A stretch of 64,000 nucleotides of DNA, taken from the NCBI GenBank assembly GCA_018057455.1, contig JAGPDT010000005.1, positions 1 through 64,000 on the forward strand, read 5' to 3'. The notes beneath the pieces are model-generated. The model saw only the letters and a program-made list of their open reading frames with translations. It did no database searches and had not been told where the DNA came from. This DNA comes from Flavobacteriales bacterium (GTDB lineage Bacteria; Bacteroidota; Bacteroidia; Flavobacteriales_F; PHOS-HE28). This document shows, piece by piece, positions 7,590 through 16,184 of this stretch. The position numbers and the translations under genes are program-made. Position 1 is the stretch's first letter; each line of letters starts with the position of its first letter.

Positions 7590-8357
7590 ATGCCACGTTT
7601 CCTCGCCATTCTTCTTCCCGTGTTGTTCTTCGCCACCGCGGTGGCCGCACAAAGTTTTGTTGCCCCGCAACCCTTGGGCGGCAAGCAAGCCGTGACCTGG
7701 TTGCTGGAGCAGGAGCAACGCTTCCCGGCGGAGGCCTTGGCCTCGGGCATCAATGGTGAAGTGGTCGTGGCCTTCAAGGTGCTGGCCGATGGCACCTCCA
7801 GCCAGCTCCGGGTGCAGATCCCGCTGGAGCCTGGCTGCGATGCCGAAGCGGTCCGGCTGGCCCGCATGATCCGCTGGAAGCCCGCCTCCGTGGGCGGAAC
7901 AGTGCTGGACAGCGACCATTCCTTGGCCATCCCTTTCAGTGCAAAGCGCTTCAACAAGCTCCATGGCAAAGACGCCCCGTGCCCAACGCTCCCTGCGGAC
8001 CGGCCCGCGGACAGCAGCAATTCGCTCTACACCGACCGGCAGGTGGACACCTTGGCCGCGCCGCGGATCGATGGTGGCCTGTATGCCTTGCCCTCGTTCC
8101 TGGCCGCCAACCTCAACTACCCGCCCGAAGCTTTCCGGCTGGACATCCAAGGAAAGGTTTCCATTGAATTCGTGGTGGAGACCAGCGGGAGCGTGAGCAA
8201 CCTGCGCACGTTGAATTTCCTTGGCGGGGGCTGCGATGAGGAGGCCATGCGCCTGGCGCGAACCATTTGCTGGGCCCCGGCCTTGAAGAACGGCCGCCGT
8301 GTGCGCAGCATCATGAAGCTCGATATCGTGTTCCGCCTGGATCCATCGCGGCGATGA
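7590..8357 (+). CDS. Secreted protein with two TonB C-terminal-like domains
   Basis: 255 residues from the ATG at 7590, chosen because it gives a clean signal peptide (MPRFLAILLPVLFFATAVAAQ). Two similar modules follow. The first (about 30-110) has GEVVVAFKVLADGTSSQLRV and CDAEAVRLARMIRWKPA; the second (about 165-255) has GKVSIEFVVETSGSVSNLRT and CDEEAMRLARTICWAPA. Both match the TonB C-terminal fold, an internal duplication. Unlike true TonB there is no cytoplasmic or transmembrane anchor and no Pro-rich spanner, so the protein is probably free in the periplasm. Such proteins are common in Bacteroidota and their partners are unknown. Function in TonB-dependent transport is inference only. 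Confidence 0.85.
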   Translation: MPRFLAILLPVLFFATAVAAQSFVAPQPLGGKQAVTWLLEQEQRFPAEALASGINGEVVVAFKVLADGTSSQLRVQIPLEPGCDAEAVRLARMIRWKPASVGGTVLDSDHSLAIPFSAKRFNKLHGKDAPCPTLPADRPADSSNSLYTDRQVDTLAAPRIDGGLYALPSFLAANLNYPPEAFRLDIQGKVSIEFVVETSGSVSNLRTLNFLGGGCDEEAMRLARTICWAPALKNGRRVRSIMKLDIVFRLDPSRR

Positions 8358-8366
8358 AGACCTCGG

Positions 8367-8380
8367 CCCGCTGAAGCGGG
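8367..8380 (+). terminator. Weak hairpin after the TonB-domain gene
   Basis: CCCGCT and AGCGGG pair around a 2-nt loop, 10 nt after the stop codon, followed by only two T residues. It is the only terminator-like structure between this gene and the NUDIX gene; weak candidate. Confidence 0.25.
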
Positions 8381-8459
8381 TTCCCACGCCTCCGTGCAAG
8401 GATCGCACGCTGCACCATGGGCGGAACCCATTGATCCGTGGACAAACCACCGGTGCCAT

Positions 8460-8467
8460 CATCTTTG
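8460..8467 (+). promoter_or_regulatory. -7-like box of the NUDIX gene
   Basis: CATCTTTG, one mismatch to TAnnTTTG, ends 5 nt before the ATG at 8473. The identical octamer lies 4 nt before the response regulator start (59356) and 26 nt before topA on the minus strand, which supports a shared promoter element and supports the ATG at 8473 rather than upstream in-frame codons. Confidence 0.4.
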
Positions 8468-8472
8468 GGCCC

Positions 8473-9030
8473 ATGAAAAAGCGCGGACCATGGACCACCC
8501 TCAGTGAACGGCTCGCCTATGAAACACCGTGGATCTCCGTCACCCATCACGAGGTGATCGACCCCGGTGGCAACCCCGGCATCTATGGCGTGGTCCATTT
8601 CAAAAACATCGCCGTGGGCGTGATCCCGCTGGATGACGACCTGAACACCTGGATCGTGGGCCAATACCGCTACCCGTTGGAAGCCTACAGCTGGGAGATG
8701 CCCGAAGGCGGGGGCCGGCGCAACCTGCCCGCCTTGGAAAGTGCCAAGCGCGAGCTGCGTGAAGAGGTGGGCATTGAAGCGGTGCGCTGGACGGAGATCC
8801 TGCAGATGGACCTCAGCAACAGCGCCAGCGATGAGCAGGCCGTGATCTTCGTGGCACAGGGCCTCACGTTCCACGTTCCCGAGCCGGACCATGACGAGGA
8901 ACTCGAACAGCGCAAGCTGCCCTTCCATGAACTCTATGGCATGGTTCTTCGCGGCGAAGTGCGCGACAGCCTTACCGTGGCAGCGGTGCTGAAGGTGCAG
9001 CTGCTGTTGCTGGAGGGCCGCTTGAAGTGA
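8473..9030 (+). CDS. NUDIX hydrolase, ADP-ribose pyrophosphatase-like
   Basis: 185 residues from the ATG at 8473. The Nudix helix is present as GGGRRNLPALESAKRELREEVG, with the catalytic REL-REE glutamates intact; the acidic residue usually found in the first half (G-x5-E) is replaced by leucine. The surrounding strands (IAVGVIPLDDDLNTWIVGQYRYP and SWEMPEGG) match the ADP-ribose / nucleoside-diphosphate-sugar pyrophosphatase subgroup, which hydrolyses X-linked nucleoside diphosphates in the cytoplasm. The substrate cannot be fixed. A CATCTTTG box 5 nt upstream suggests a leaderless or nearly leaderless message. It converges on the next gene with 42 bp between them. Confidence 0.88.
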   Translation: MKKRGPWTTLSERLAYETPWISVTHHEVIDPGGNPGIYGVVHFKNIAVGVIPLDDDLNTWIVGQYRYPLEAYSWEMPEGGGRRNLPALESAKRELREEVGIEAVRWTEILQMDLSNSASDEQAVIFVAQGLTFHVPEPDHDEELEQRKLPFHELYGMVLRGEVRDSLTVAAVLKVQLLLLEGRLK

Positions 9031-9072
9031 AGGAGCACCGTAGGCAACAAGCACCGGGCCGTGCCACGCGGC

Positions 9073-10020
9073 CTACCGGCCGCGCTTCGCCTTGCCAGTC
9101 CCGCCGGAGCGCTTCTCCTGCCGACCACGCCCGGCTTTCTCCTTGGGCAGGCCTTGGTCATCCGCTCCCTGTTTGCGCACCTTGCCCGGTTGGTCGGCTT
9201 GGCTGCGCCGTTCGCTTCTTTCCACGGACTTGCTCCTGTTGGCAGGCTGGTTCCGCTCTGCCTTGCGCTTCTCGATCACCGGCGCCGTGGCCGTACGCAC
9301 CCGGGGCGAGTGCACGGCACGGGGCACGTACACGGTATGTGCCCGCGTGACCCGGCACACGTGCACCGGGCGGTACACCACATGGCGTGGCCGCTGCCAA
9401 CCCCAGAACACCCGGTAAGGATGCGGCCGCCACGGCCTCCACCAGGGCGGATAGTACCCCCAATACCACGGTGAGGACCAGACCACGTAGCGGGGCCCGT
9501 ACATCCAGTTCACGCAGGGCCAACCCCACACATTCACCCACACATGCACCCGCACCAGCTCCGGCAAAAAAGGTCCTTTTGAAGGTCGCATGCCCGCATC
9601 CTCCTCGCCGTACGGCTCCACGATCACGTCCGGCCCGTAGAGGTCTCCCGCGCCTCGGATCTGCAACACGGCATCGTCCTTTGCTTTCTTCTCCAGTTCA
9701 ATCACGGCCACGTCCTGCGATTCATCCTTGGAAACGGCCACCTGCAGGACGATGGCATGGGCATCGCCGTCCCGGTGGTCCACCACGCGGATGTAGTCCA
9801 CCTCGCCATCACCGTCCAGGTCCAGGTTGTTCACCTGGCTGCCGTCCGCGTTCAGCGCCCGTTCAAAGCCCTCCAGGTCCTTGGCCTGCTTGAAGAGGTC
9901 CAACGCCCCTGCCAGGCTGAAATCGTCACCGGGCAACCCGGTGCTGTCCGTGGCGGCATCCTGCGCATTGAGGCCGATGGAACAGGCCAGAAAGGCCGAA
10001 AGAAGGATTGTTGCCCGCAT
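9073..10020 (-). CDS. Exported W/Y/P/R-rich protein with a conserved N-terminal domain
   Basis: 315 residues from the ATG at 10020, which opens a signal peptide (MRATILLSAFLACSIGLNAQ); an ATG five codons earlier is possible. The N-terminal half (about 30-150) belongs to a recurrent Bacteroidota secreted family, recognisable by VNNLDLDGDGEVDYIRVVDH (an acidic DxDxDG loop that could bind calcium), HAIVLQVAVSKDESQDVAVIE and LYGPDVIVEPYGEE. The middle is extremely rich in Trp, Tyr, Pro and Arg (YWGYYPPWWRPWRPHPYR). The last 80 residues are Lys/Arg/Gln/Gly-rich and look disordered. This could be a surface or matrix-associated protein; no function is established. Antisense reading frames across it are artefacts. 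Confidence 0.8.
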   Translation of the reverse strand: MRATILLSAFLACSIGLNAQDAATDSTGLPGDDFSLAGALDLFKQAKDLEGFERALNADGSQVNNLDLDGDGEVDYIRVVDHRDGDAHAIVLQVAVSKDESQDVAVIELEKKAKDDAVLQIRGAGDLYGPDVIVEPYGEEDAGMRPSKGPFLPELVRVHVWVNVWGWPCVNWMYGPRYVVWSSPWYWGYYPPWWRPWRPHPYRVFWGWQRPRHVVYRPVHVCRVTRAHTVYVPRAVHSPRVRTATAPVIEKRKAERNQPANRSKSVERSERRSQADQPGKVRKQGADDQGLPKEKAGRGRQEKRSGGTGKAKRGR

Positions 10021-10133
10021 GGTTGTCCGTTGCATTGCCCGTTGGACCCGCACGGCCGCCCGGGGTTTGATCGGCACGGGAAAAAAGTTCAACGGGCGCT
10101 CCGGTGCCCTGGCTTCACGGGTCCTCCGTGTGC

Positions 10134-11009
10134 TCAGAAGAAAAGCCAATGGCCCACCACGGCTCCCTGTCGGAATTCCAATGCCGGCGCGGGCATCTTC
10201 AGGGCATCCAGCAGGAAGAAGGCGGTGCGCAGGAACTTGCTTCCGGTGGGGATGCGCGAGAAGGTGACATCGGGCGAGAGGTAGAACTGACGGAATTCGC
10301 CGGGGTTGTGGCGGGCGTTCAGCATGCCTTCCGCCCCCATGCCGGCAGCGATGTTCAGCCAAGGTGGCAGGCCTTTCCAACCGCAGGCGTGCGGGTTGGC
10401 GCTCAGCCACACCGTGGTGCCGTTGTAGTCCTTCAACAAACGTTCGGGCAACGTGGAGCCCAACACCGCCGGGCGCCGGGGCGCAAATGCCGTAAGGTGC
10501 GCAGACCATTTGAGCACGATGCGCTGCTCCCGCCAGGCCTGCTGTTGGCCGATGAACAACGCGGTGCCCGCGGCATTGGCCGCCATGTCCCAACCGCTGA
10601 AGCCCCAAGCCGAGGAATAGCCGTCGAGGTATTCGATGCCGGTGAGGTAGATGAGCCCCAGGGATCCGCCAAGCCAGATGGAAGTGCTCTCCTTGATGCC
10701 GGCCCAACGGAACGCGGCGTGCCCCGCACGGCCCATCTGATAGGCGCTGTGGGCATGGCCCAGTTTGTCCACTTGCAACCATTCACCGCCATCATTGAAG
10801 CCGTGGAAGGCGGAACGCCCATGGCCTTGGTACCACGCCTGGTCCAGGGCGATCAATGATCCGGCGGTGTAGGCCGTGGCGCCGCCGGCCACCAGCCATG
10901 CCCGGCCCACATGCAGGCTGTCCGCCACCGCCTGTGCCCGGCAACCTACCGCTACCGGGCCGAGCAAGACGGCCGTGAGGGCGATCAGCGGCAGCCGTGA
11001 TCGCCACAT
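10134..11009 (-). CDS. DUF2279-like exported protein
   Basis: 291 residues from the ATG at 11009; upstream in-frame codons run into the phosphohexomutase gene. The N-terminus is a signal peptide with a lipobox-like end (PVAVGCRAQ), so it may be lipidated. The rest matches DUF2279: YQGHGRSAFHGFNDGGEWLQVDKLGHA, GYSSAWGFSGWDMAANAAG, and a C-terminal region of short beta strands. The His- and Asp-containing segments recall membrane-embedded envelope proteins of unknown role that Bacteroidota carry as single copies. It lies 41 bp downstream of the phosphohexomutase gene on the same strand and is probably cotranscribed with it. I know no reaction for the family. Confidence 0.8.
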   Translation of the reverse strand: MWRSRLPLIALTAVLLGPVAVGCRAQAVADSLHVGRAWLVAGGATAYTAGSLIALDQAWYQGHGRSAFHGFNDGGEWLQVDKLGHAHSAYQMGRAGHAAFRWAGIKESTSIWLGGSLGLIYLTGIEYLDGYSSAWGFSGWDMAANAAGTALFIGQQQAWREQRIVLKWSAHLTAFAPRRPAVLGSTLPERLLKDYNGTTVWLSANPHACGWKGLPPWLNIAAGMGAEGMLNARHNPGEFRQFYLSPDVTFSRIPTGSKFLRTAFFLLDALKMPAPALEFRQGAVVGHWLFF

Positions 11010-11050
11010 GCCCGGCTTCCCGGATGTGGAAGCCGGCCCACCTGGCGCGT

Positions 11051-12457
11051 TCACGCTCCGATGGTGGAACGGCACGCTTGAAGGATCTTGCCGGCACGGT
11101 CCATGGTGCTTCCCCCGGCATACAACCGCAGCACCGGTTCGGTGCCGCTGGCCCGGATCATCAGCCACTCCTCGTTCTCGAAGAAGAATTTGTAGCCGTC
11201 CATGGTATCGCGCCTTTGCGGCACGAACGGCCCGAACTGCTTGAAGGCATCCGCCTCGCAGGCCTTCAGCACCTGCTGTTTCAGTGCCTCGGTGATGTGG
11301 AGGTCGTCCCGGTCGTAGGCGAACGGCCCCACGATGGCATACACCTCGGCGACCAGGTCGTCCAGGCTCTTGCCGCTCTTGGCCATGAACTCCCAGATGG
11401 TGAGGCCCATCCAGATGCCGTCACGTTCGGGGATGTGGCCCTTGATGGCGATGCCGCCGCTTTCCTCTCCGCCCAGCAGCACATCATCGGTGATCATGAT
11501 GCCGCAGATCCACTTGAAACCGATCTTGGTGACCTGGTACTCCAGGCCGAAGTGCTTGCAGATCCGCTCCACTTTGGGGGTGGTACTGGTGGCCACCACC
11601 ACCTTTCCGCCATAGTTCTTGTACTTCACCAAGTAGTGGATCAGCAACAGGATGATATGGTGTGAATCAACGAACTCGCCGCGACCGTTGTACAGGCCGA
11701 TGCGGTCCGCGTCGCCATCGGTGGCCAGTCCGCAATCCAATCCCCGGGCCTGGATCAATCCGGAGAACTCCAGCAGGTTCTTGTGGATGGGCTCCGGAGC
11801 CTGGCCATGGAATCCGGGGTTGTGGTCGCAGTGCAACAGGGTGGCCTCGGGCAGCAGGCGCGGCAGCACGCGCTGGCCCGCGCCGTACATGGCATCATAG
11901 CCCAGCCTGAGCCCGCTCTTGCGGATGGCTTCCAGGTCGAAGCTCTCCTTCACATGGTCCACGTACATGTCCTCCAAGGCGATGGGCACCAGCAAGCCAT
12001 CGGCTTGGGCTTTCGCCAAGTCAATTCCGGCGAGGTCCAGGCCGTGCGCTTCCGGGATCAGGTCCTCAACCTCCTGCACTTGCTCGGGGATCAACGGTCC
12101 GCCATGCGGCCCCTTCAACTTGTAGCCGTTGTAGGTGGGCGGGTTGTGGCTGGCCGTGATGATCACGCCCATGCCGGCCTTCATCCGCAAGGTGCCCAGC
12201 GATACCATGGGCGTGCTCACGAAGCCCTTGGCCAAGTGCACCGTGATGCCCTGGCTGATGAGCACCTTGGCGGTGGTCTCGGCAAAAAGCTCACCGGCGA
12301 ACCGGCAATCATGGCCCACCACCACACGGGTGCCGTCCGGGTATCTGGCCTTCAGCCATCGGGCCAGCCCCAGGGTGACCCGCGCCACGTTCTCCACGGT
12401 GAATTCCTGGGCGATGATCGCACGCCAACCGTCGGTTCCGAACTTGATCTTGCTCAT
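11051..12457 (-). CDS. Phosphoglucomutase/phosphomannomutase family
   Basis: 468 residues, alpha-D-phosphohexomutase superfamily. The phosphoserine loop is TASHNP with Ser103; the metal loop is DGDADR (247-252); the sugar-binding loop is GEESGG (330-335); the C-terminal phosphate loop is RASGTEPVLRLY. These enzymes interconvert 1- and 6-phosphohexoses through a bisphosphate intermediate in the cytoplasm. GEESGG is usual in the phosphoglucomutase / phosphomannomutase branch, so glycogen, LPS or nucleotide-sugar supply is plausible; the exact sugar is not decidable. A one-mismatch -7 box (TATTTTCG, 12483-12490) lies 25 nt upstream of the ATG. Confidence 0.92.
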   Translation of the reverse strand: MSKIKFGTDGWRAIIAQEFTVENVARVTLGLARWLKARYPDGTRVVVGHDCRFAGELFAETTAKVLISQGITVHLAKGFVSTPMVSLGTLRMKAGMGVIITASHNPPTYNGYKLKGPHGGPLIPEQVQEVEDLIPEAHGLDLAGIDLAKAQADGLLVPIALEDMYVDHVKESFDLEAIRKSGLRLGYDAMYGAGQRVLPRLLPEATLLHCDHNPGFHGQAPEPIHKNLLEFSGLIQARGLDCGLATDGDADRIGLYNGRGEFVDSHHIILLLIHYLVKYKNYGGKVVVATSTTPKVERICKHFGLEYQVTKIGFKWICGIMITDDVLLGGEESGGIAIKGHIPERDGIWMGLTIWEFMAKSGKSLDDLVAEVYAIVGPFAYDRDDLHITEALKQQVLKACEADAFKQFGPFVPQRRDTMDGYKFFFENEEWLMIRASGTEPVLRLYAGGSTMDRAGKILQACRSTIGA

Positions 12458-12566
12458 GTATGCCGGATAGTATTGACCGGGGCGAAAATAGGTCGGCCCG
12501 GGGATCGCCTTTCAACTGTGCCGGGAATGCGTTGGTTGCATTGCGGACCAGGGTCCACCGATCCGG

Positions 12567-13595
12567 TCAGCGGTAAATACCCCGCTGGTTCAAGGCTTGC
12601 TGGTACCGGCGGGCATGCACCATGTGCTGTTGGTAGCTGGTACTGAAATTGCTGTAGCCGCTCAGGTCCTCGCGGGCACAGAAATACAGGTATTCGGAAG
12701 TGGCCGGTTTCAGCACGGCATCGATGAAACGCGGTTCGGGCAGGTTGATGGGGCCCGGCGGGAGCCCTTTGTGGGTGTACGTGTTGTACGGCGAATCCAC
12801 CTGCTTGTCCGCATGCAGCACGCGGTTGAGCGAATCCAGGCCCAAGGCGTACTTCAAGGTGGGGTCGGCCTGCAAGGGCATGCCGATACGAAGCCGGTTG
12901 AGATAAACGCTGGCGATCAGCGGTGCGTCGCTGGCCTTGCCCGTTTCGGCTTGTACAATGCTGGCCAGGGTGCTCACCTCGCTCTGGCTGAGCCCCAATT
13001 TGCGCGCCGCAACTTGGCGTTCGTCCGTCCAGAAGCGCTTGTATTCCCTGGCGAACCGGTCGATCAGTTCCGCCGGCTCCACCGTCCACCATACCTCATA
13101 CGTATCCGGAAGGAACAGCGAAATAATGGTGGCCTCATTGAAGCCCAGGCGCTGTGCCGTGGCGGGGTCCATGATGGCATCAAGCACCGCCAAGGAATCC
13201 GCCTCGATGTACTTGGCCACCTGCCCGGCCAATTGGGGCAGGTTGCGTATGTTGGTGAAGGTGATCCGCACGGGGTCCTGTTCCCCGCTGCGCAACTTGT
13301 CCACCAGGTCGTTCATGGACATGCCGTGCGGCACCACATAGCGTCCCGGCTTTACCCGCGCTGCGTAGTTCTTCCGCTTCACCACCCAGCGGAACAACTG
13401 CTCATCACGGATGACCGACTTGGCCAACAAGGTGTCCATGACCTGTTCCAGAGGGGCACCACGCGGGATCAATACCACCTGCTCCGGCGGTGCAAAGTCC
13501 GTGGCAGGCCCATAGATCTTCCGCCATGCCTGCCAAGCCACATAGGCACCGGCGGACAGCACCAGCAGGACAACGAGGGGCGCGGCTTTCTTCAT
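12567..13595 (-). CDS. mltG: Endolytic murein transglycosylase MltG (YceG-like)
   Basis: 342 residues, one N-terminal transmembrane anchor (about 6-22) and a large periplasmic part with a LysM-like region followed by the YceG fold. The catalytic glutamate is Glu217 in ASIVQAETGK, followed by family blocks IASVYLNRLRIGMPLQADPT and GLPPGPINLP. MltG cleaves nascent glycan strands and is thought to end their elongation. Its ATG overlaps the dapF stop by four bases (ATGA), so the two genes for peptidoglycan precursor synthesis and glycan processing are translationally coupled. The coupled pair is read from the minus strand, with the phosphohexomutase gene 109 bp further on. Confidence 0.93.
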   Translation of the reverse strand: MKKAAPLVVLLVLSAGAYVAWQAWRKIYGPATDFAPPEQVVLIPRGAPLEQVMDTLLAKSVIRDEQLFRWVVKRKNYAARVKPGRYVVPHGMSMNDLVDKLRSGEQDPVRITFTNIRNLPQLAGQVAKYIEADSLAVLDAIMDPATAQRLGFNEATIISLFLPDTYEVWWTVEPAELIDRFAREYKRFWTDERQVAARKLGLSQSEVSTLASIVQAETGKASDAPLIASVYLNRLRIGMPLQADPTLKYALGLDSLNRVLHADKQVDSPYNTYTHKGLPPGPINLPEPRFIDAVLKPATSEYLYFCAREDLSGYSNFSTSYQQHMVHARRYQQALNQRGIYR

Positions 13596-14380
13596 GATCC
13601 AAGTTCCACCATGCCTTGATAGACCTCCTGCACCGGACCTTGCAGGCGTATATCGGTATACTTCCCTTGGTGCACGTGGGCCCGCACATGGAGCAGGCCT
13701 CCGAGTGCCTGCACAGGGCAGGCGCCCGTGGCAAGGCCTTCTTGCATGGCCCAGATCGCAGCGGCAGCAACACCGGTTCCGCAGCTCAGTGTTTCCGCCT
13801 CCACCCCGCGCTCATAGGTGCGCATCTCCACGCGCCCGTCCTGCCAGCGCACGAAATTCACGTTCACGCCGGCTTTTGCGAAGCGGGCACCATAGCGGTG
13901 CCGGTGCGCCTCCGCAACAAGGTCCACCGCAGCGGGATCGGCCACGTGCACCACCAGGTGCGGCGACCCCGTGTCCAACAGCCAGGACCGTTCATCGATC
14001 CGCTCGATCCCTTGCACATCGCGCATCGCCACCTCCACTTCCCGGTCCGTCCATCGGGCATCGTGTTCACCATCAATGGCGGTGAACCGTGCCCCACCGC
14101 GATCGCCGGTGAGCCTGCTGTGGAAGGCGAAGGCACAGCGGCTTCCGTTCCCGCAGAAGCTCCGGCTACCATCCGGATTGAGGAACTCCATGTGGTAGTG
14201 CGTGCCCGGTTCCTGTGCGGTGCGCAGCAGGATCAGCCCGTCGCTTCCGATGCCGAAGTGGCGGTCGCAGAGCTGTACGGCCATGGCTGATGCATCGTTG
14301 GGCAACGTGCGTTGCCGATCATCCACCAGGATGAAATCGTTGCCCGTGCCATGCCATTTGGAAAAGGGAGTGATCGCCAT
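13592..14380 (-). CDS. dapF: Diaminopimelate epimerase
   Basis: 262 residues from the ATG at 14380 (MAITPFSKWHGTGNDF); in-frame codons further upstream lack the conserved N-terminus. Converts LL- to meso-diaminopimelate for lysine and peptidoglycan synthesis, using two cysteines as acid and base: Cys76 in FCGNGSRC and Cys200 in LSCGTG. Both motifs are intact. It overlaps mltG by four bases. A one-mismatch -7 box (GATATTTG, 14389-14396) ends 8 nt before the start, again leaving almost no 5' leader. The gene diverges from the HtrA protease gene across 152 bp. Confidence 0.94.
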   Translation of the reverse strand: MAITPFSKWHGTGNDFILVDDRQRTLPNDASAMAVQLCDRHFGIGSDGLILLRTAQEPGTHYHMEFLNPDGSRSFCGNGSRCAFAFHSRLTGDRGGARFTAIDGEHDARWTDREVEVAMRDVQGIERIDERSWLLDTGSPHLVVHVADPAAVDLVAEAHRHRYGARFAKAGVNVNFVRWQDGRVEMRTYERGVEAETLSCGTGVAAAAIWAMQEGLATGACPVQALGGLLHVRAHVHQGKYTDIRLQGPVQEVYQGMVELGS

Positions 14381-14532
14381 TTCGTCAGCAAATATCGGGG
14401 TGGCACGCTCCTCGCAAGGCACCGTGAACACAAGAGGAACAGCAAAAACGATCAACACTCCTTAACAACGCCAGCATGAACAAGGGGCGTGGGGGAGCGT
14501 TCCCTGTTTGCGCTTGAAAAGCACGATCCATC

Positions 14533-15993
14533 ATGAGCCCACAAAGCGGAAAACTGAAGCAGACCTTGGGATACATTGGAATGGCCGTGGCCGGCGGCCT
14601 GCTGGCCTTGGGCCTGCACGACAGGCTTGCCCCATCCCCGGGACCCGGCAGCGCTGGGCAGGCGCCCGCCGTGCCGGTGCAACAAGTGGGCCTGCCCATG
14701 GCCGCCGCCCCCGTGGCCGTGCCGGATTTCACCGGCGCCGCTGCCAAGAGCATTGATGCCGTGGTGCACGTGACCACGGAGGCCACCGTGCAACAGGCCC
14801 CGGTATACAACTACTTCTGGGGCTATCAGCAGCGGGCCCCTCAGCAGGTGCGCGGTGCGGGCAGCGGAGTGATCATTTCCGGCGATGGTTACATCGTGAC
14901 CAACAACCACGTGGTGGATGGTGCCGACAAGATCCAGGTGCACCTCAACGACAAACGCAAGTATGAGGCAACGGTGATCGGGCGCGACCCCAGCACGGAC
15001 ATCGCGCTCATCAAGGTCGAAGCCGACCAATTGCCTACCCTTCCCTTCGCCAACAGCGATGAGGTGAAGGTGGGCCAATGGGTGCTGGCCGTGGGCAACC
15101 CCATGAACCTCACCAGCACCGTTACCGCCGGCATCGTCAGTGCCAAAGCCCGCAACATCAACATATTGGAATACGACCCCGACCAGGACATCTTCCCCAT
15201 CGAGAGCTTCATACAGACCGATGCCGCGGTGAACCCGGGCAACAGCGGCGGTGCTTTGGTGGATGCCGAGGGCAACCTGATCGGCATCAACAGCGCCATT
15301 GCCAGCACCACCGGCAGCTACACCGGCTATGCCTTTGCCGTGCCCGCCAACATCGTCAACAAAGTGGCCCGCGACCTGATGGAATTCGGCCATGTGCGCC
15401 GGGCCTACTTGGGGGTCACCATCAGCGATATCGACCAGGACATGGCCAAAAGCCTCGACCTGAAAAGGCTCAAGGGCGTGTATGTAAAGGATGTGCAACC
15501 GGAGGGGGCGGCCCAGAAGGCCGGCATGAAGGGCGGTGACGTGATCGTTAAAGTGGGCGCCATTGACGTGGACAATGTGCCCGAGCTGCAAGGCCAGATC
15601 AGCAAATTCAGCCCGGGGGACAAGCTGTCCATCACCATGGTGCGCAACGGCCTGGAACAGACCAAGGAACTCACCTTATTGGCCCGCTCGGGTGAAGAAG
15701 ACGGTCGCACGGCCCGATCCACCATGCCCACCCTGGGCGCTGAACTGGCACCGGCCGAGGCAGCCGAACTCAAGGCCCTGAAGATCACAAACGGGGTGAA
15801 GGTGGTACGCCTCGGCGGCGGAAAACTCCGCAGCATCGGCATCCGCGAAGGGTTCATCATCACCAGGATCGACCAGAAGCCGGTGGCCGCACCACAAGAC
15901 ATTGAAAAAGCCCTCAACAGCCGGTCCGGTGGCGTACTGATCGAGGGCGTGTATCCCAATGGCGCCCGTGCCTACTACGGGCTTGGCGTGTAA
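14533..15993 (+). CDS. HtrA/DegP-type periplasmic serine protease
   Basis: 486 residues: an N-terminal membrane anchor or uncleaved signal (about 10-28), a low-complexity Ala/Pro/Val linker, the trypsin-like domain and two PDZ domains (about 285-370 and 395-486). The catalytic triad is His126 (TNNHVVDG), Asp156 (PSTDIAL) and Ser238 (NPGNSGGA). Members degrade or refold damaged envelope proteins, with PDZ domains controlling access and oligomerisation. Length and domain order fit the DegP/DegQ group (Do-like). The divergent dapF gene shares the 152-bp intergenic region, in which I find no clear operator. A 191-bp gap with no recognisable terminator separates it from the sigma factor gene. Confidence 0.93.
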   Translation: MSPQSGKLKQTLGYIGMAVAGGLLALGLHDRLAPSPGPGSAGQAPAVPVQQVGLPMAAAPVAVPDFTGAAAKSIDAVVHVTTEATVQQAPVYNYFWGYQQRAPQQVRGAGSGVIISGDGYIVTNNHVVDGADKIQVHLNDKRKYEATVIGRDPSTDIALIKVEADQLPTLPFANSDEVKVGQWVLAVGNPMNLTSTVTAGIVSAKARNINILEYDPDQDIFPIESFIQTDAAVNPGNSGGALVDAEGNLIGINSAIASTTGSYTGYAFAVPANIVNKVARDLMEFGHVRRAYLGVTISDIDQDMAKSLDLKRLKGVYVKDVQPEGAAQKAGMKGGDVIVKVGAIDVDNVPELQGQISKFSPGDKLSITMVRNGLEQTKELTLLARSGEEDGRTARSTMPTLGAELAPAEAAELKALKITNGVKVVRLGGGKLRSIGIREGFIITRIDQKPVAAPQDIEKALNSRSGGVLIEGVYPNGARAYYGLGV

Positions 15994-16184
15994 ACACCTG
16001 GCATCCAAACCTTTCACCTGGTTTCCAAGGATGGCCCGTGGACACTCTTGCCCCGTGCATGGGGTGGATGTACCTTCGCGGCCTGAGCGAACGAAGCGCA
16101 CCCTCCGCTTGTTATCAACCGGACGCGCTTCATTGAACTGCCGATCCACACCCACCAACACCTCCGACGCCCGTGACTAGCCGT

